Source: Streptomyces koelreuteriae | GTDB taxonomy: Bacteria > Actinomycetota > Actinomycetes > Streptomycetales > Streptomycetaceae | Direction: 5' to 3' | Assembly: GCF_018604545.1 (NCBI RefSeq) | Contig: NZ_CP075896.1 | Coordinates: forward strand, 6,758,001 to 6,822,000 | DNA: 64,000 nucleotides | Part shown: positions 8,317 through 17,331 of the stretch, piece by piece | How positions within the stretch are numbered: the first letter of the stretch is position 1 | How the letters are laid out: every line of letters begins with the position of its first letter | Translations under genes and position numbers: made by a program | Notes under the pieces: model-generated | The model's database searches: none | The model's input: only the letters and a program-made list of their open reading frames with translations | Told to the model about the DNA's origin: nothing

Positions 8317-9886
8317 AGTTGTGCCGGGGCGGCGGGCAGGACGTCGCCCACTCCAGGGAGCGGCCGTAGCCCCAGGGGTCGTCGACCTCGACCTTCTCGC
8401 CGTACTTGGCGGTCTTCCACACGTTGTAGAGGAACGGCAGCGTCGACATGCCGAGCAGGAACGCGCCGATCGTCGAGACGGTGTTGAGCGCGGTGAACCC
8501 GTCCGCGGCGAGATAGTCCGCGTACCGGCGGGGCATGCCCTCGGCGCCCAGCCAGTGCTGCACCAGGAACGTGGTGTGGAAGCCGACGAAGAGCGCCCAG
8601 AACTGGATCTTGCCGAGCCGTTCGTCGAGCATCTTCCCGGTGAACTTCGGCCACCAGAAGTAGAACCCGCCGAAGATCGCGAAGACGACGGTGCCGAAGA
8701 CGACGTAGTGGAAGTGCGCGACCACGAAGTACGAGTCCGTCACATGGAAGTCCATCGGCGGCGACGCCAGGATCACCCCGGTCAGTCCGCCGAACAGGAA
8801 CGTCACCAGGAAGCCCGTCGCCCAGAGCATCGGGGTCTCGAAGGACAGCGAGCCCTTGAGCATGGTGCCGGTCCAGTTGAAGAACTTCACGCCCGTCGGC
8901 ACGGCGATCAGGAAGCTCATCAGGGAGAAGAAGGGCAGCAGCACCGCGCCCGTGGCGAACATGTGGTGCGCCCACACGATCATCGACAGGCCGGTGATCG
9001 CCATCGTCGCGCCGACCAGGGTCAGATAGCCGAACATCGGCTTGCGGCTGAAGACCGGGATGATCTCCGTGATGATCCCGAAGAACGGCAGCGCGATGAT
9101 GTACACCTCGGGATGCCCGAAGAACCAGAACAGGTGCTGCCACAGGATCGCCCCGCCGTTGGCCGAGTCGAAGACCTGCGAGCCGAACCGCCGGTCCGCC
9201 TCCAGCACCAGCAGCGCCGCCGCCAGCACCGGGAACGCCATCAGGATCATGATCGACGTGAAGAGCGTGTTCCAGACGAAGATCGGCATCCGGAACATCG
9301 TCATGCCGGGGGCGCGCATCCCGATGATGGTCGTGATGAAGTTGACCGCGCCGAGGATCGTGCCGAAGCCGGACAGCGCCAGCCCCATGATCCACAGATC
9401 GGCCCCGATTCCCGGGGTGCGCTCCGCGCTGTTGAGCGGGGCGTAGGCGGTCCAGCCGAAGTCCGCCGGGCCGGACGGCACCAGCAGCGAGCCGAGCACC
9501 ATCAGCCCGCCGAACAGGAACAGCCAGTACGACAGCATGTTCAGCCGGGGGAAGGCGACGTCGGGCGCGCCGATCTGGAGCGGCATCAGCTCGTTGGCGA
9601 AGCCCGCGAAGGTCGGCGTCGCGAACAGCAGCAGCATGATCGTGCCGTGCAGCGTGAACGCCTGGTTGAACTGGGTGTTGTCGATGATCTGGAGTCCCGG
9701 GCGGGCCAGTTCGGCGCGCATCAGCAGCGCCATCACCCCGGCGACCAGGAAGAAGAGGAACGACGTGATCAGGTAGAGGTGGCCGATCTTCTTGTGGTCG
9801 GTCGTCGTCAGCCAGTCGACCACCACCCGCCCGTGCCGTGTCCTCGGCACGGTCGGCGCCGTCGGCTGTACGGTCTGCGTCCCCAT
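8195..9886 (-). CDS. ctaD: Cytochrome c oxidase subunit I (aa3 type)
   Basis: This 563-residue integral membrane protein is the haem-copper catalytic subunit of the terminal oxidase. Key signatures are visible: HGTIM (haem a ligand), FGHPEVYIIALP (CuB His and the cross-linked Tyr), WAHHMF (CuB ligands) and VAHFHYVVFG (haem ligands). The ATG at 9886 follows a purine-rich GGGGCGAG. No other oxidase subunit lies next to it, so it is an orphan copy. Streptomyces usually carry a second ctaD in the main cta-qcr cluster. Its C-terminal codons run 122 bp into the 3' end of the convergent WYL regulator gene. Confidence 0.95.
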   Translation of the reverse strand: MGTQTVQPTAPTVPRTRHGRVVVDWLTTTDHKKIGHLYLITSFLFFLVAGVMALLMRAELARPGLQIIDNTQFNQAFTLHGTIMLLLFATPTFAGFANELMPLQIGAPDVAFPRLNMLSYWLFLFGGLMVLGSLLVPSGPADFGWTAYAPLNSAERTPGIGADLWIMGLALSGFGTILGAVNFITTIIGMRAPGMTMFRMPIFVWNTLFTSIMILMAFPVLAAALLVLEADRRFGSQVFDSANGGAILWQHLFWFFGHPEVYIIALPFFGIITEIIPVFSRKPMFGYLTLVGATMAITGLSMIVWAHHMFATGAVLLPFFSLMSFLIAVPTGVKFFNWTGTMLKGSLSFETPMLWATGFLVTFLFGGLTGVILASPPMDFHVTDSYFVVAHFHYVVFGTVVFAIFGGFYFWWPKFTGKMLDERLGKIQFWALFVGFHTTFLVQHWLGAEGMPRRYADYLAADGFTALNTVSTIGAFLLGMSTLPFLYNVWKTAKYGEKVEVDDPWGYGRSLEWATSCPPPRHNFTTLPRIRSESPAFDLHHPQYAAVTAQPEPKRHQAGRESS

Positions 9887-10291
9887 CGCTCGCTCGCCCC
9901 TTCGCTCATCGCGTACCGGGCCCGCCGAAGCCCGCGCCGCAGGTGCCCGCGAGCTCACGCCATGATGCTCGGGGCACCGCGCGCTCCGACAGGGGCGTAT
10001 CGGCCTCTGTGTGCCCGATCCACGCATTTCCTGTGCGGCGCCGGTTCGGCCGGACCGGTGGCGGCGCCGGAATGGAATGGAGCTCCGGGGGTACTTCTCC
10101 CGGCACTTTCCGCCGGGCTTTTCCAGGAGCTCATGTGACACGCGGGAATTACGATCGAATGCCTGCGGAAGGCCTACGGAAGGCCTACAGAACCGCTCTT
10201 CCGTGTGACGGACATCGCGGGAAACGGCTGTCGTGATCTTGTGACAGAAGTGTGACCGGGGCCGGACAGCCACCGGGGGTAGCGTGGCGGC
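9887..10291. other. Intergenic region upstream of ctaD and the I78 gene
   Basis: This 405-bp stretch has no gene. It holds the divergent promoters of ctaD (minus) and the I78 inhibitor gene (plus) and an exact tandem repeat at 10166-10187. The last 150 bp are relatively rich in TGTGAC-like words, but none forms a full CRP-type box. Confidence 0.5.
10166..10187. repeat. Exact 11-bp tandem repeat
   Basis: CGGAAGGCCTA occurs twice in direct succession about 105 bp upstream of the I78 gene. Each copy holds the palindrome AAGGCCT-like core, and the spacing is one helical turn, which suits cooperative protein binding. Function is inferred only. Confidence 0.5.
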
Positions 10292-10507
10292 ATGGCACCC
10301 ATTCCGACACCTTCCGCGGAACCCGACGACAGCCCGGACACCTATGTCGGCCTGGCGGCCGACCGGGCCGAACACCTCGCGCGTGAGCGTGGCTGGCCGA
10401 CGGTGCGCACCCTGCCGCCGGGGGCGATCATCACGATGGAGTACCGCGTGGGACGGCTGAACTTCGAGGTGAAGGGCGGCCGGGTGGCGCGGGCCTGGAA
10501 GGGCTGA
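10292..10507 (+). CDS. Peptidase inhibitor I78 family protein
   Basis: A 71-residue protein with the I78 pattern: a helix (YVGLAADRAEHLARERGW), then VRTLPPGAIITMEYRVGRLNFEV and the closing loop GGRVARAWKG. I78 members inhibit serine proteases of the subtilisin and chymotrypsin types. No signal peptide is visible, so it may guard the cytoplasm or be exported in another way. It is a single-gene unit ending in a very strong terminator. Several secreted S1 and S8 proteases are encoded within 30 kb, but a direct link is only a guess. Confidence 0.8.
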   Translation: MAPIPTPSAEPDDSPDTYVGLAADRAEHLARERGWPTVRTLPPGAIITMEYRVGRLNFEVKGGRVARAWKG

Positions 10508-10511
10508 GGAC

Positions 10512-10558
10512 ACGCGCGAAGGCCCCGGTTCCGCAGTGGAACCGGGGCCTTCGCGCGT
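10512..10558. terminator. Strong bidirectional terminator
   Basis: Two perfect 21-nt arms (from ACGCGCGAAGGCC to GGCCTTCGCGCGT) flank the loop GCAGT. It sits between the convergent I78 gene and PAP2 gene and serves both. Confidence 0.9.
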
Positions 10559-10561
10559 CTG

Positions 10562-11545
10562 TCAGGGGTGGGCCGAGGAGGTCGAGCCGCGCGGGTGCCG
10601 CTCCGGGTGCGGAGGGCGGCGGCTGCCGGCCGGGGTGACCGGGGTGCGCTCCGAGCGGGCCGTGTGCGGCCCCGGGGCCAGGTAGGCCGGGGCCCGGGGC
10701 GAGCGGGCCGCGACGTCCTCCCGGTCGGCGGGCAGCGGCGTGACCACCACGGGCGGCGCGCTGACCGGGACGGCGGCCGTACCGTCGCGGCCGGACCGCC
10801 AGCGGTCGCGCAGGTCGAAGATCCGGGCCTCGGCACGGGCGATCAGCGGCTCGAACCACGGCAGGGCGAGCAGGATCAGCAGACCCGCGACCCAGCCGAG
10901 GAGCACATCGCTCAGCCAGTGCGTACCGAGATAGACGGTGGCCATCCCGACGCCGAGCGAGGTCACGGCGGAGACGGCGGACAGCCAGCGGCGCGCTCTC
11001 GGGGTGGAGGCGAGGTAGGCCAGGATTCCCCAGGTCACCACGGCGTTGGCGGTGTGACCGCTCGGAAATATATCGCCGCCGCGCCACATCTCGTTCGAGC
11101 CGATTATGGTCGCGTAGTGCGGTCCGAGGCGGCCCATGCCGTACTTGGCGGCGCCGACCGTGATGTTCAGCAGCAGCAGCGAGACGCCGAGGGCGAGCAT
11201 CGGACGCAGGGTGTGCTGCCGCCACGAGCGCCAGCCCAGCCAGGCCGCGACCATCACCGCGGTCGGGCCGCGCTGGCCGAGCACCACGTAGTAGTCGACG
11301 AACCAGTGGATCTCCGACCACTGCTGGTACGGCCGGAAGAACATGACCTGCCAGTCGAGCCGGACCAGCCAGGACGTGATCACCACGGCCCACACGATCG
11401 CGCCGTAGAACGCGGCGGTGGCCGCGAACAGCACGATGCGGTGCCTGCTCATCTTCGGCACATCGATGTGGGCGGGTCGTTCCGGCTCACGATCCAGCCG
11501 GGCGAACACCCGGTCCAGACGGGTGAGCTTCGGTTCGGTACGCAC
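10562..11545 (-). CDS. PAP2 superfamily phosphatase, integral membrane
   Basis: This 327-residue protein has about five or six membrane helices. The acid-phosphatase signature appears as KYGMGRLGPH, then FPSGHTANAVVTWG and YLGTHWLSDVLLGW, with the catalytic His of SGHT and the second His of GTHWLSD. Such enzymes dephosphorylate lipid phosphates such as undecaprenyl diphosphate or phosphatidic acid on the outer face of the membrane. A Pro/Arg-rich, probably disordered tail of about 70 residues follows the last helix. The GTG at 11545 gives the conserved VRTEPKLTRLD start. No clear ribosome site precedes it, which suggests leaderless translation. An ATG at 11452 is the alternative. Confidence 0.85.
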   Translation of the reverse strand: MRTEPKLTRLDRVFARLDREPERPAHIDVPKMSRHRIVLFAATAAFYGAIVWAVVITSWLVRLDWQVMFFRPYQQWSEIHWFVDYYVVLGQRGPTAVMVAAWLGWRSWRQHTLRPMLALGVSLLLLNITVGAAKYGMGRLGPHYATIIGSNEMWRGGDIFPSGHTANAVVTWGILAYLASTPRARRWLSAVSAVTSLGVGMATVYLGTHWLSDVLLGWVAGLLILLALPWFEPLIARAEARIFDLRDRWRSGRDGTAAVPVSAPPVVVTPLPADREDVAARSPRAPAYLAPGPHTARSERTPVTPAGSRRPPHPERHPRGSTSSAHP

Positions 11546-11772
11546 CCAATCGACGTTACAGCGAGTGAGCTCTGATCCCGGGCGAATCAACGGCTTTGTG
11601 ATGACGATGTGATGTGGGATTCCTCTCAGCAGGACGTTTATTTCCACCGAATCTGCAATCGTCGGCCGCTGCGGCCTTCAATTCCTTTGATCATTCCGGA
11701 TGGGGGTTTTATTGCGCTTTTGAATTCGTTCACCGGAGCATGGTGCGGAATTACCCCGGCGCTCACAGCGGG

Positions 11773-13029
11773 TCAGGGCGGACCGGAGCCGTTCAGCCAG
11801 AACGCGCCGTACACCGCGGAGGCTACCGCCACCGACCCGAGCACCACCGTTGACCTGCGCGTACGCAGCCGGGCGAGGGCCAGCGCGAGGGGCAGGAGCA
11901 GCGGGAACGCGGGCACCAGCAGGCGCGGTTTCGAGCCGAAGTAGCTCGACGCGCACAGCGCGAGCGCGGTGACGACCCCGGTGTAGACCAGCAGCGGGAG
12001 CGGCTGGCGCTGACGTACCCCGACCAGATACAGCCAGACGACTGACACGACCCCGGCGATCAGCCCGACGCCGGCCAGGGCCGAGGGGAACGACGTGAAC
12101 TTCTCGGCGACGAACCGGGCGAAGGCGTAACCGCCGTCGAAGCCGTTGCGCCACCCCGCCTGCACCTCGAGATAGCCGAGCGGCCCCTTGCCGGTGTGGT
12201 GGCCGACCCACAGGACGTAGCCGGCGGTGCCGAGGGGGGCCAGCAGCATGCCGAGGACACGGGAGGCGTCGGCCGAGGCGGAGGCGACGACGGAAGGGGA
12301 CGCGGACGGGGAGGCGGACGAAGAGGTGAGGGCGGAGGCGGGGGCGCTTGGCGTGATGTGCGCGCCGTCCGGCTCGTTCGCGCGTCGGTCCCGCACGAAA
12401 GAGGCGATGGCCGCCACCCACACCGCCGCCACCACCGCCATCCCCACCGGACGGGTCAGCCCCGCCAGCAGCGCCAGCACGCCCGCCACAGGGAGCCGGC
12501 CGGTCAGGACCGCGTACAGCGCCCACGCGGCGAGCGCCGTGAACAGGGACTCGCTGTACGCCATCGACTGCACGATCCCGACCGGGAGGACGGCCCACAG
12601 CAGCACCGCGCACACCCCGGCCCGGCGGCCGTACACATGGTCGGCCACCGCGAAGATTCCCCAGGCCGCGGCGAGGGAGGCGACCAGACTGACGAGGAAA
12701 CCCCCGTCCGCGGGGGACAGCGGGGACACCGCCGTCACCAGCCGCTCCAGCCAGGGCAGCAGCGGGAAGAACGCCAGATTGGAGTGCACGTCCCCGTTGG
12801 CCAGGCGCACCTCGTAGCCGTAGCCGAGCTCGGCGACCCTGGTGTACCAGAGCGCGTCCCAGCGAGCGGTCAGCAGTGTGTACGCGTCCTTGTCGCGGGC
12901 AGCGCTCCACACGGCCAGGGCGACGAGGCCCAGGGCGCGTACGGCCGCGTACCCCAGGAGCGCCGGGGCCGCCCGGCGCAGCGCCCCGGCGCGGGATGGC
13001 GGGGCCGCGCGCGTCTCGAGATCGGTCAC
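11773..13029 (-). CDS. Polytopic GT-C type glycosyltransferase (PIG-V-like mannosyltransferase family)
   Basis: The 418-residue product has around ten membrane helices. The first loop carries RWDALWYTRVAELGYGY, resembling the acidic WDA.WY loop of PIG-V/GT-C polyprenyl-phosphate-dependent sugar transferases. HSNLAFFPLLPWL also fits that family. A Ser/Ala-rich, poorly conserved insertion of about 45 residues lies in the middle and is probably a disordered loop. The GTG at 13029 was chosen because the upstream extension is a low-complexity Pro/Ala stretch. Likely substrates are lipid-linked mannose and a surface acceptor, but this is inference. Confidence 0.7.
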   Translation of the reverse strand: MTDLETRAAPPSRAGALRRAAPALLGYAAVRALGLVALAVWSAARDKDAYTLLTARWDALWYTRVAELGYGYEVRLANGDVHSNLAFFPLLPWLERLVTAVSPLSPADGGFLVSLVASLAAAWGIFAVADHVYGRRAGVCAVLLWAVLPVGIVQSMAYSESLFTALAAWALYAVLTGRLPVAGVLALLAGLTRPVGMAVVAAVWVAAIASFVRDRRANEPDGAHITPSAPASALTSSSASPSASPSVVASASADASRVLGMLLAPLGTAGYVLWVGHHTGKGPLGYLEVQAGWRNGFDGGYAFARFVAEKFTSFPSALAGVGLIAGVVSVVWLYLVGVRQRQPLPLLVYTGVVTALALCASSYFGSKPRLLVPAFPLLLPLALALARLRTRRSTVVLGSVAVASAVYGAFWLNGSGPP

Positions 13030-13139
13030 GGGCCCGATTATCGACCCGGGGCGGAACCGGGCGGCCGGGCGGGGCGTGGTGGAGGCAGAGGGGGCGGCAG
13101 TAGGGGGCGGCGGAGGAGTGGCGGAGAAGTGGCGACGGA

Positions 13140-13153
13140 GTGGCGTACGCCAC
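13140..13153. promoter_or_regulatory. Perfect 14-bp palindrome upstream of the DHA2 exporter
   Basis: GTGGCGTACGCCAC is its own reverse complement. It lies in the divergent region between the glycosyltransferase and the exporter, followed 3 bp later by GTTCC-GCC-GGAAC (13157-13169). These are plausible operators for a repressor encoded elsewhere, since no regulator gene adjoins the exporter. Confidence 0.5.
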
Positions 13154-13343
13154 ATCGTTCCGCCGGAACTGTGAGAGGTCCGCCACTGGGCTCCGGCGGG
13201 GACTCGCGTACTCTGACGTGTCACTCGCTTTTCGTTTGCGCGGGCCGGAGACCACCACCACCGCTCCTCTCCGGCCGAGTCGCGGGGGCGTCCCCCACCC
13301 CGTGAGCCCGCCGATCGCGAGGGAACATCTGGGAGGTACGTAC

Positions 13344-14954
13344 ATGTCCGGGACGACCACGGCTGCCGCTGCGCTGCGCCGTCGGGCGGCCGGGGCCGGT
13401 GCCAACCGCTGGGTGGTTCTCGTCGTCCTCTGCGTCAGCCTGCTGCTGGTCGCCGTCGACGCCACCGTGCTGCACGTGGCGGTTCCCGCCGTCACGGAGG
13501 ACCTGAGGCCCGGCGGGATCGAGCTGCTCTGGATCGTCGATGTCTACCCGCTCGTCTGCGCCTCGCTGCTGATCCTCTTCGGCACGCTGGGCGACCGCGT
13601 CGGACGCCGAAGGGTCCTGCTCCTCGGGTACGCGCTGTTCGGCGTGGCCTCCGGTATGGCGGCCCTGGCGGACAACGCCCAGGTGCTGATCGTGGCGCGG
13701 GCGCTGCTCGGCGTGGGCGGCGCGATGATCATGCCCGCGACCCTGTCGATCCTGCGCCAGGTCTTCCCGGACCGGCGCGAGCGGGCGCTCGCGATCGGCA
13801 TCTGGAGCGCCGTGGCCGCGGTGGGCGCGGCGGTCGGGCCGCTGCTCGGCGGCTTCCTGCTGGAGCACTTCTGGTGGGGTTCGGTCTTCCTCGTCAACAT
13901 TCCTTTGATGCTGGTCAGTCTTCCGGTGGGGCGGCTGCTGCTGCCCGAGTCGAAGGGCGACGGCACCGGCCCCTGGGACGTCATCGGCGCCCTGATGGCG
14001 GCGGCCGGGCTGTTCGGCATGGTGCTGGGCGTCAAGCGGCTCGGGGGCGGGGAGCCGGTGTGGAGCATGTTCACCGTGCTGCCGCTGGTCCTCGGGGCCG
14101 CGCTCCTGGTGGGCTTCGTACGGCGGCAGCGGCGGCGGACGTATCCGCTGGTCGACCTCAAGATGTTCGCGCGGCCGGCGTTCAGCACGTCCGTCGGCTG
14201 CATCGTGCTGGCGATGCTCGCGCTGGTCGGTCTGGAGCTGATCGCGGCGCAGTATCTGCAGCTCGTGCTCGGGCTGTCGCCGCTGGAGACGGGGTTGCGG
14301 CTGCTGCCGCTGACGTTCGCGGCGATGGCGGCCGGGCTGGCCGGGGCGCGGATGCTGCGGCGCTTCGGGCCGCGGCGGATGGTGAGCGTCGGGTTCTGTG
14401 TCACGGCGTTCGCGGTGCTGCTGCTGACGGCGCTGGGGCGTACGGACCAGTGCGCGCTGATGCTGACCGCGTTCGTGCTGCTCGGCTTCGGGCTGGAGAC
14501 GACGCTGTTCGGGGCGTACGAGTCGATGCTGAGCGAGGCGCCGCAGGAACAGGCCGGTGGGGCGGCGGCGATCGGGGAGACGTCCTACCAGCTCGGGGCC
14601 GGCATCGGGATCGCGCTGCTCGGCAGCGTGATGAACGCGGCGTACGCGCCTGGACTGTCCGGTGTGTCGGGGGTGCCGGAGTCGGCGTCCTCCTCGGCGG
14701 GGCATTCGCTGGGGGAGGCCTACGAGGTCGCCGCGCGGCTGGGCGGGTCGGCCGGGGCCGCGCTGCGGCATGCCGCCCGGGACGCGTTCGTGCACGGGCT
14801 GCATGTGACGTTGCTGGTGAGCGCGGGGCTGTTGCTGCTCGGGGCGGCGATGGCGCTGCGGTTGCCGCGGGCGATGCAGTGCGAGGAGGAGGCGGGCGGT
14901 GCGGTGGAGGTACCCGCACCCAGGGACGCCGCGGAGTCCCGCGTCTCGGTGTGA
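13344..14954 (+). CDS. MFS multidrug exporter, DHA2 (14-helix) family
   Basis: A 536-residue transporter with about 14 membrane helices. The family pattern VAVDATVLHVAVPAVT marks helix 1 of DHA2 proteins, and GDRVGRRRVLLLGYALFG is the MFS motif A loop. It should pump drugs or cationic compounds out using the proton gradient, in the manner of QacA, SmvA or LfrA. The ATG at 13344 has a strong GGGAGG at the right distance. It is transcribed away from the glycosyltransferase gene and is followed within 4 nt by a repeat element with long inverted ends, which may also end its transcript. Confidence 0.88.
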   Translation: MSGTTTAAAALRRRAAGAGANRWVVLVVLCVSLLLVAVDATVLHVAVPAVTEDLRPGGIELLWIVDVYPLVCASLLILFGTLGDRVGRRRVLLLGYALFGVASGMAALADNAQVLIVARALLGVGGAMIMPATLSILRQVFPDRRERALAIGIWSAVAAVGAAVGPLLGGFLLEHFWWGSVFLVNIPLMLVSLPVGRLLLPESKGDGTGPWDVIGALMAAAGLFGMVLGVKRLGGGEPVWSMFTVLPLVLGAALLVGFVRRQRRRTYPLVDLKMFARPAFSTSVGCIVLAMLALVGLELIAAQYLQLVLGLSPLETGLRLLPLTFAAMAAGLAGARMLRRFGPRRMVSVGFCVTAFAVLLLTALGRTDQCALMLTAFVLLGFGLETTLFGAYESMLSEAPQEQAGGAAAIGETSYQLGAGIGIALLGSVMNAAYAPGLSGVSGVPESASSSAGHSLGEAYEVAARLGGSAGAALRHAARDAFVHGLHVTLLVSAGLLLLGAAMALRLPRAMQCEEEAGGAVEVPAPRDAAESRVSV

Positions 14955-14957
14955 CTC

Positions 14958-15304
14958 GCCCACCCACGCACCGCCCGTAACTCCCGACTGGAGGTCCGGG
15001 CCGCCTGTGGGGGTGGGGCGGCGTCGGCAGCTTGCGGAGGTGGGTGGTGGCAGGGCTGGGCCCCGGCTCGTGGGGAGCGGGGAGCGGGGAGCGAGGAGCG
15101 GGGATCGGGGAGCCGATCCTCCTTGGGCTGCGCCCGAGGCGAAGGACTCGCCGTGCGCGCGTGGAAGCCATGCCGGTGCCCTCGGTGGAGCCCGCAGGGG
15201 TGCTCGACGTCATGTGCGAGGGGCCCGCAGGCGCCGATGGGGCTCTGCCCCGGTCGGCGACCTTGGCCACTCAGTTGGGAGCTACGGGTGGTGCGGGGGT
15301 GGGC
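14958..15304. repeat. 347-bp element with 33-bp imperfect terminal inverted repeats (MITE-like)
   Basis: The left end (14958-14990, starting GCCCACCCACGCACC) and the reverse complement of the right end (15272-15304) match at 29 of 33 positions. The interior holds a tandem GGGGAGC repeat near 15071-15112 and no credible gene. It fills nearly all of the space between the DHA2 exporter and the acyl-CoA dehydrogenase. Size, ends and lack of a transposase gene fit a miniature inverted-repeat element or a large intergenic repeat. No target-site duplication is evident. I recall similar stretches in other Streptomyces intergenic DNA, but this needs a search. Confidence 0.6.
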
Positions 15305-15361
15305 AGGCGTCGTAGCGTCGTGGTTAGCGGTGCTAGTTAAAGAGTCTCGGAGGGTGTCGTC

Positions 15362-16552
15362 ATGTCCGTGTCGTCCAAGCTGCCCCCCTTCGACCCCGGC
15401 GACCCCCTCGGCCTCGACGACCTGCTGGATGCCGAGGACCTCGGGATCAGGGACACGGTCAGGGCCTGGGCCGCGGATCGGGTGCTGCCGTATGTGGCCG
15501 ACTGGTACGAGAAGGGGGAGCTGCCGGAGATCCGGGAGCTGGCGAGGGAGCTCGGGGGGCTCGGGGCGCTCGGGATGTCGCTGAGCGGGTACGGGTGCGC
15601 CGGCGCCTCCGCCGTGCAGTACGGGCTCGCCTGTCTGGAGCTGGAGGCCGCCGACTCCGGCATCAGGTCCCTCGTCTCCGTGCAGGGCTCCCTCGCCATG
15701 TACGCCATCCACCGCTTCGGGAGCGAGGAGCAGAAGCGGGAATGGCTGCCCCGTATGGCCTCCGGCGAGGTCATCGGCTGCTTCGGGCTCACCGAGCCCG
15801 ACCACGGCTCCGACCCCGCCTCCATGCGGACGTACGCCAAGCGCGACGGCTCCGACTGGGTGCTCAACGGCCGCAAGATGTGGATCACCAACGGCTCGGT
15901 CGCCGGTGTCGCCGTCGTCTGGGCGCAGACCGAGGACGGCATCCGAGGGTTCGTCGTACCGACCGGCAGCAGCGGGTTCTCCGCGCCGGAGATCAAGCAC
16001 AAGTGGTCCCTGCGCGCCTCGGTGACCAGCGAACTCGTCCTGGACGACGTACGTCTGCCCGCCGACGCCGTACTCCCGGAGGGCACCGGCCTGCGCGGGC
16101 CGCTCAGCTGTCTGTCCCACGCCCGGTACGGAATCGTCTGGGGCGCCATGGGCGCGGCCCGCAGTTCCTTCGAGGCCGCCGTCGACTACGCGAAGTCGCG
16201 GGAGCAGTTCGGGCGGCCCATCGGCGGCTTCCAGCTCACCCAGGCCAAACTCGCCGACATGGCGGTCGAACTGCACAAGGGGATTCTGCTCGCCCATCAT
16301 CTGGGGCGGCGTATGGACGCCGGCCGCCTGCGCCCCGAACAGGTCAGCTTCGGCAAGCTCAACAACGTACGAGAAGCGATCGAGATCTGCCGCACGGCCC
16401 GCACCATTCTCGGCGCCAACGGGATCTCGCTCGAATACCCCGTGATGCGGCACGCGACCAACCTCGAGTCGGTGCTCACCTACGAGGGCACCGTCGAGAT
16501 GCACCAGCTCGTGCTGGGCAAGGCGCTCACCGGACTCGACGCCTTCCGCTAG
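15362..16552 (+). CDS. Acyl-CoA dehydrogenase, glutaryl-CoA dehydrogenase-like
   Basis: A 396-residue flavoenzyme. The FAD/substrate motifs CFGLTEPDHGSD and WITNGSVAGV are present, with the KSREQFGRPIGGFQLTQ helix and a C-terminal TYEGTVEMHQLVLGKALTG that contains the catalytic Glu. The pattern YEGT.E.H.L and the preference for short chains suggest the glutaryl-CoA dehydrogenase branch, which oxidises and decarboxylates glutaryl-CoA in lysine and tryptophan breakdown. The ATG at 15362 follows GGAGGG. It stands alone, with no CoA-transferase or enoyl-CoA hydratase gene beside it, so the exact substrate is unproven. Confidence 0.88.
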   Translation: MSVSSKLPPFDPGDPLGLDDLLDAEDLGIRDTVRAWAADRVLPYVADWYEKGELPEIRELARELGGLGALGMSLSGYGCAGASAVQYGLACLELEAADSGIRSLVSVQGSLAMYAIHRFGSEEQKREWLPRMASGEVIGCFGLTEPDHGSDPASMRTYAKRDGSDWVLNGRKMWITNGSVAGVAVVWAQTEDGIRGFVVPTGSSGFSAPEIKHKWSLRASVTSELVLDDVRLPADAVLPEGTGLRGPLSCLSHARYGIVWGAMGAARSSFEAAVDYAKSREQFGRPIGGFQLTQAKLADMAVELHKGILLAHHLGRRMDAGRLRPEQVSFGKLNNVREAIEICRTARTILGANGISLEYPVMRHATNLESVLTYEGTVEMHQLVLGKALTGLDAFR

Positions 16553-16579
16553 ACGCCGTCCGGTGAACCCCGAGGGGGG

Positions 16580-16604
16580 GGCAGGGCCGGTGAGCGGCCC
16601 TGCC
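16580..16604. terminator. Stem-loop terminator between acyl-CoA dehydrogenase and sflA
   Basis: Perfect 10-nt arms GGCAGGGCCG and CGGCCCTGCC enclose the loop GTGAG. It directly abuts the sflA stop codon and separates two convergent genes. Confidence 0.7.
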
Positions 16605-17042
16605 TCAGCTCTGGTTGAAGAAGCCGTCCGTGCGGTGCCCGGCCGGGTCGCCGTTCACGATCTCCGTGTTGGCGGGGGTCAGCAGGAACACACGGGTCGA
16701 CACCCGCTCGATCGAACCCCGCAGCCCGAAGATCAGCCCGGCCGCGAAGTCGACCACGCGCTTGGCGTCGGCGGCGTCCATGGCCGTGAGATTCATGATG
16801 ACCGGGACGCCCTCGCGGAACAGCTCGCCGATCGCGCGGGCGTCCCGGAAGCTGTCCGGCGTCACCGTGCCGATGCGACGGCCTCTCTCCTCGGCGACGT
16901 CCGAGGCCACCTTGACACGCGGATCGGTGACCCAGGCCTCCCCGGACTCGGTCCCGTCGGAGTAGTCGTCGTCGTAGTAACGCTCGTCTTCGTTGTCGTC
17001 GACGAGGCCAAGCCAGGCACTTGCCTTGCGTACCGATCCCAT
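16605..17042 (-). CDS. sflA: SepF-like cell-division protein SflA
   Basis: The 145-residue protein starts MGSVRKASAWLGLVDDNE, with an amphipathic N-terminus that could touch the membrane. An acidic Asp/Tyr-rich linker and a C-terminal SepF domain (DSFRDARAIGELFREGVPVIMNLTAM, then RVVDFAAGLIFGLRGSIERVSTRVFLLTP) follow. SepF helps tether FtsZ to the membrane. In S. coelicolor the paralogue SflA is reported to affect FtsZ and DynA placement in sporulating hyphae. The paralogue call rests on length, on the isolated location away from the main dcw cluster, and on remembered synteny. AGAGGAGG precedes the ATG. Confidence 0.85.
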   Translation of the reverse strand: MGSVRKASAWLGLVDDNEDERYYDDDYSDGTESGEAWVTDPRVKVASDVAEERGRRIGTVTPDSFRDARAIGELFREGVPVIMNLTAMDAADAKRVVDFAAGLIFGLRGSIERVSTRVFLLTPANTEIVNGDPAGHRTDGFFNQS

Positions 17043-17331
17043 GGACGCCTCCTCTCACAGCGGTCTTTCTGCTTTCCGCATCCCTATGGTCGTCCATGAT
17101 GCGGATGGCGCGCCAAGTGGATAGACGCCGCACGGGGGGTTTGTGACGGTACTGGTGCACAGCGATTCCGTCGAGAGTCCGTGTTTCCCAAGGGCCTTGC
17201 CGTAAACGACTGCTGACTGTGAGTGAAATATGATTCTTCACGGCGTTTGGGTGATGGGCAGTGCGTACGGGTGAACGGGTTGGCCGATAATATGCGGGCG
17301 CTCAAACGTCGTACGGAACGCGGGGGACGTC

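Noticed and set aside
11546..11772. AT-richer stretch as a horizontally acquired remnant or small gene
   Set aside because: No frame with a ribosome site; it is best explained as the promoter of the PAP2 gene.
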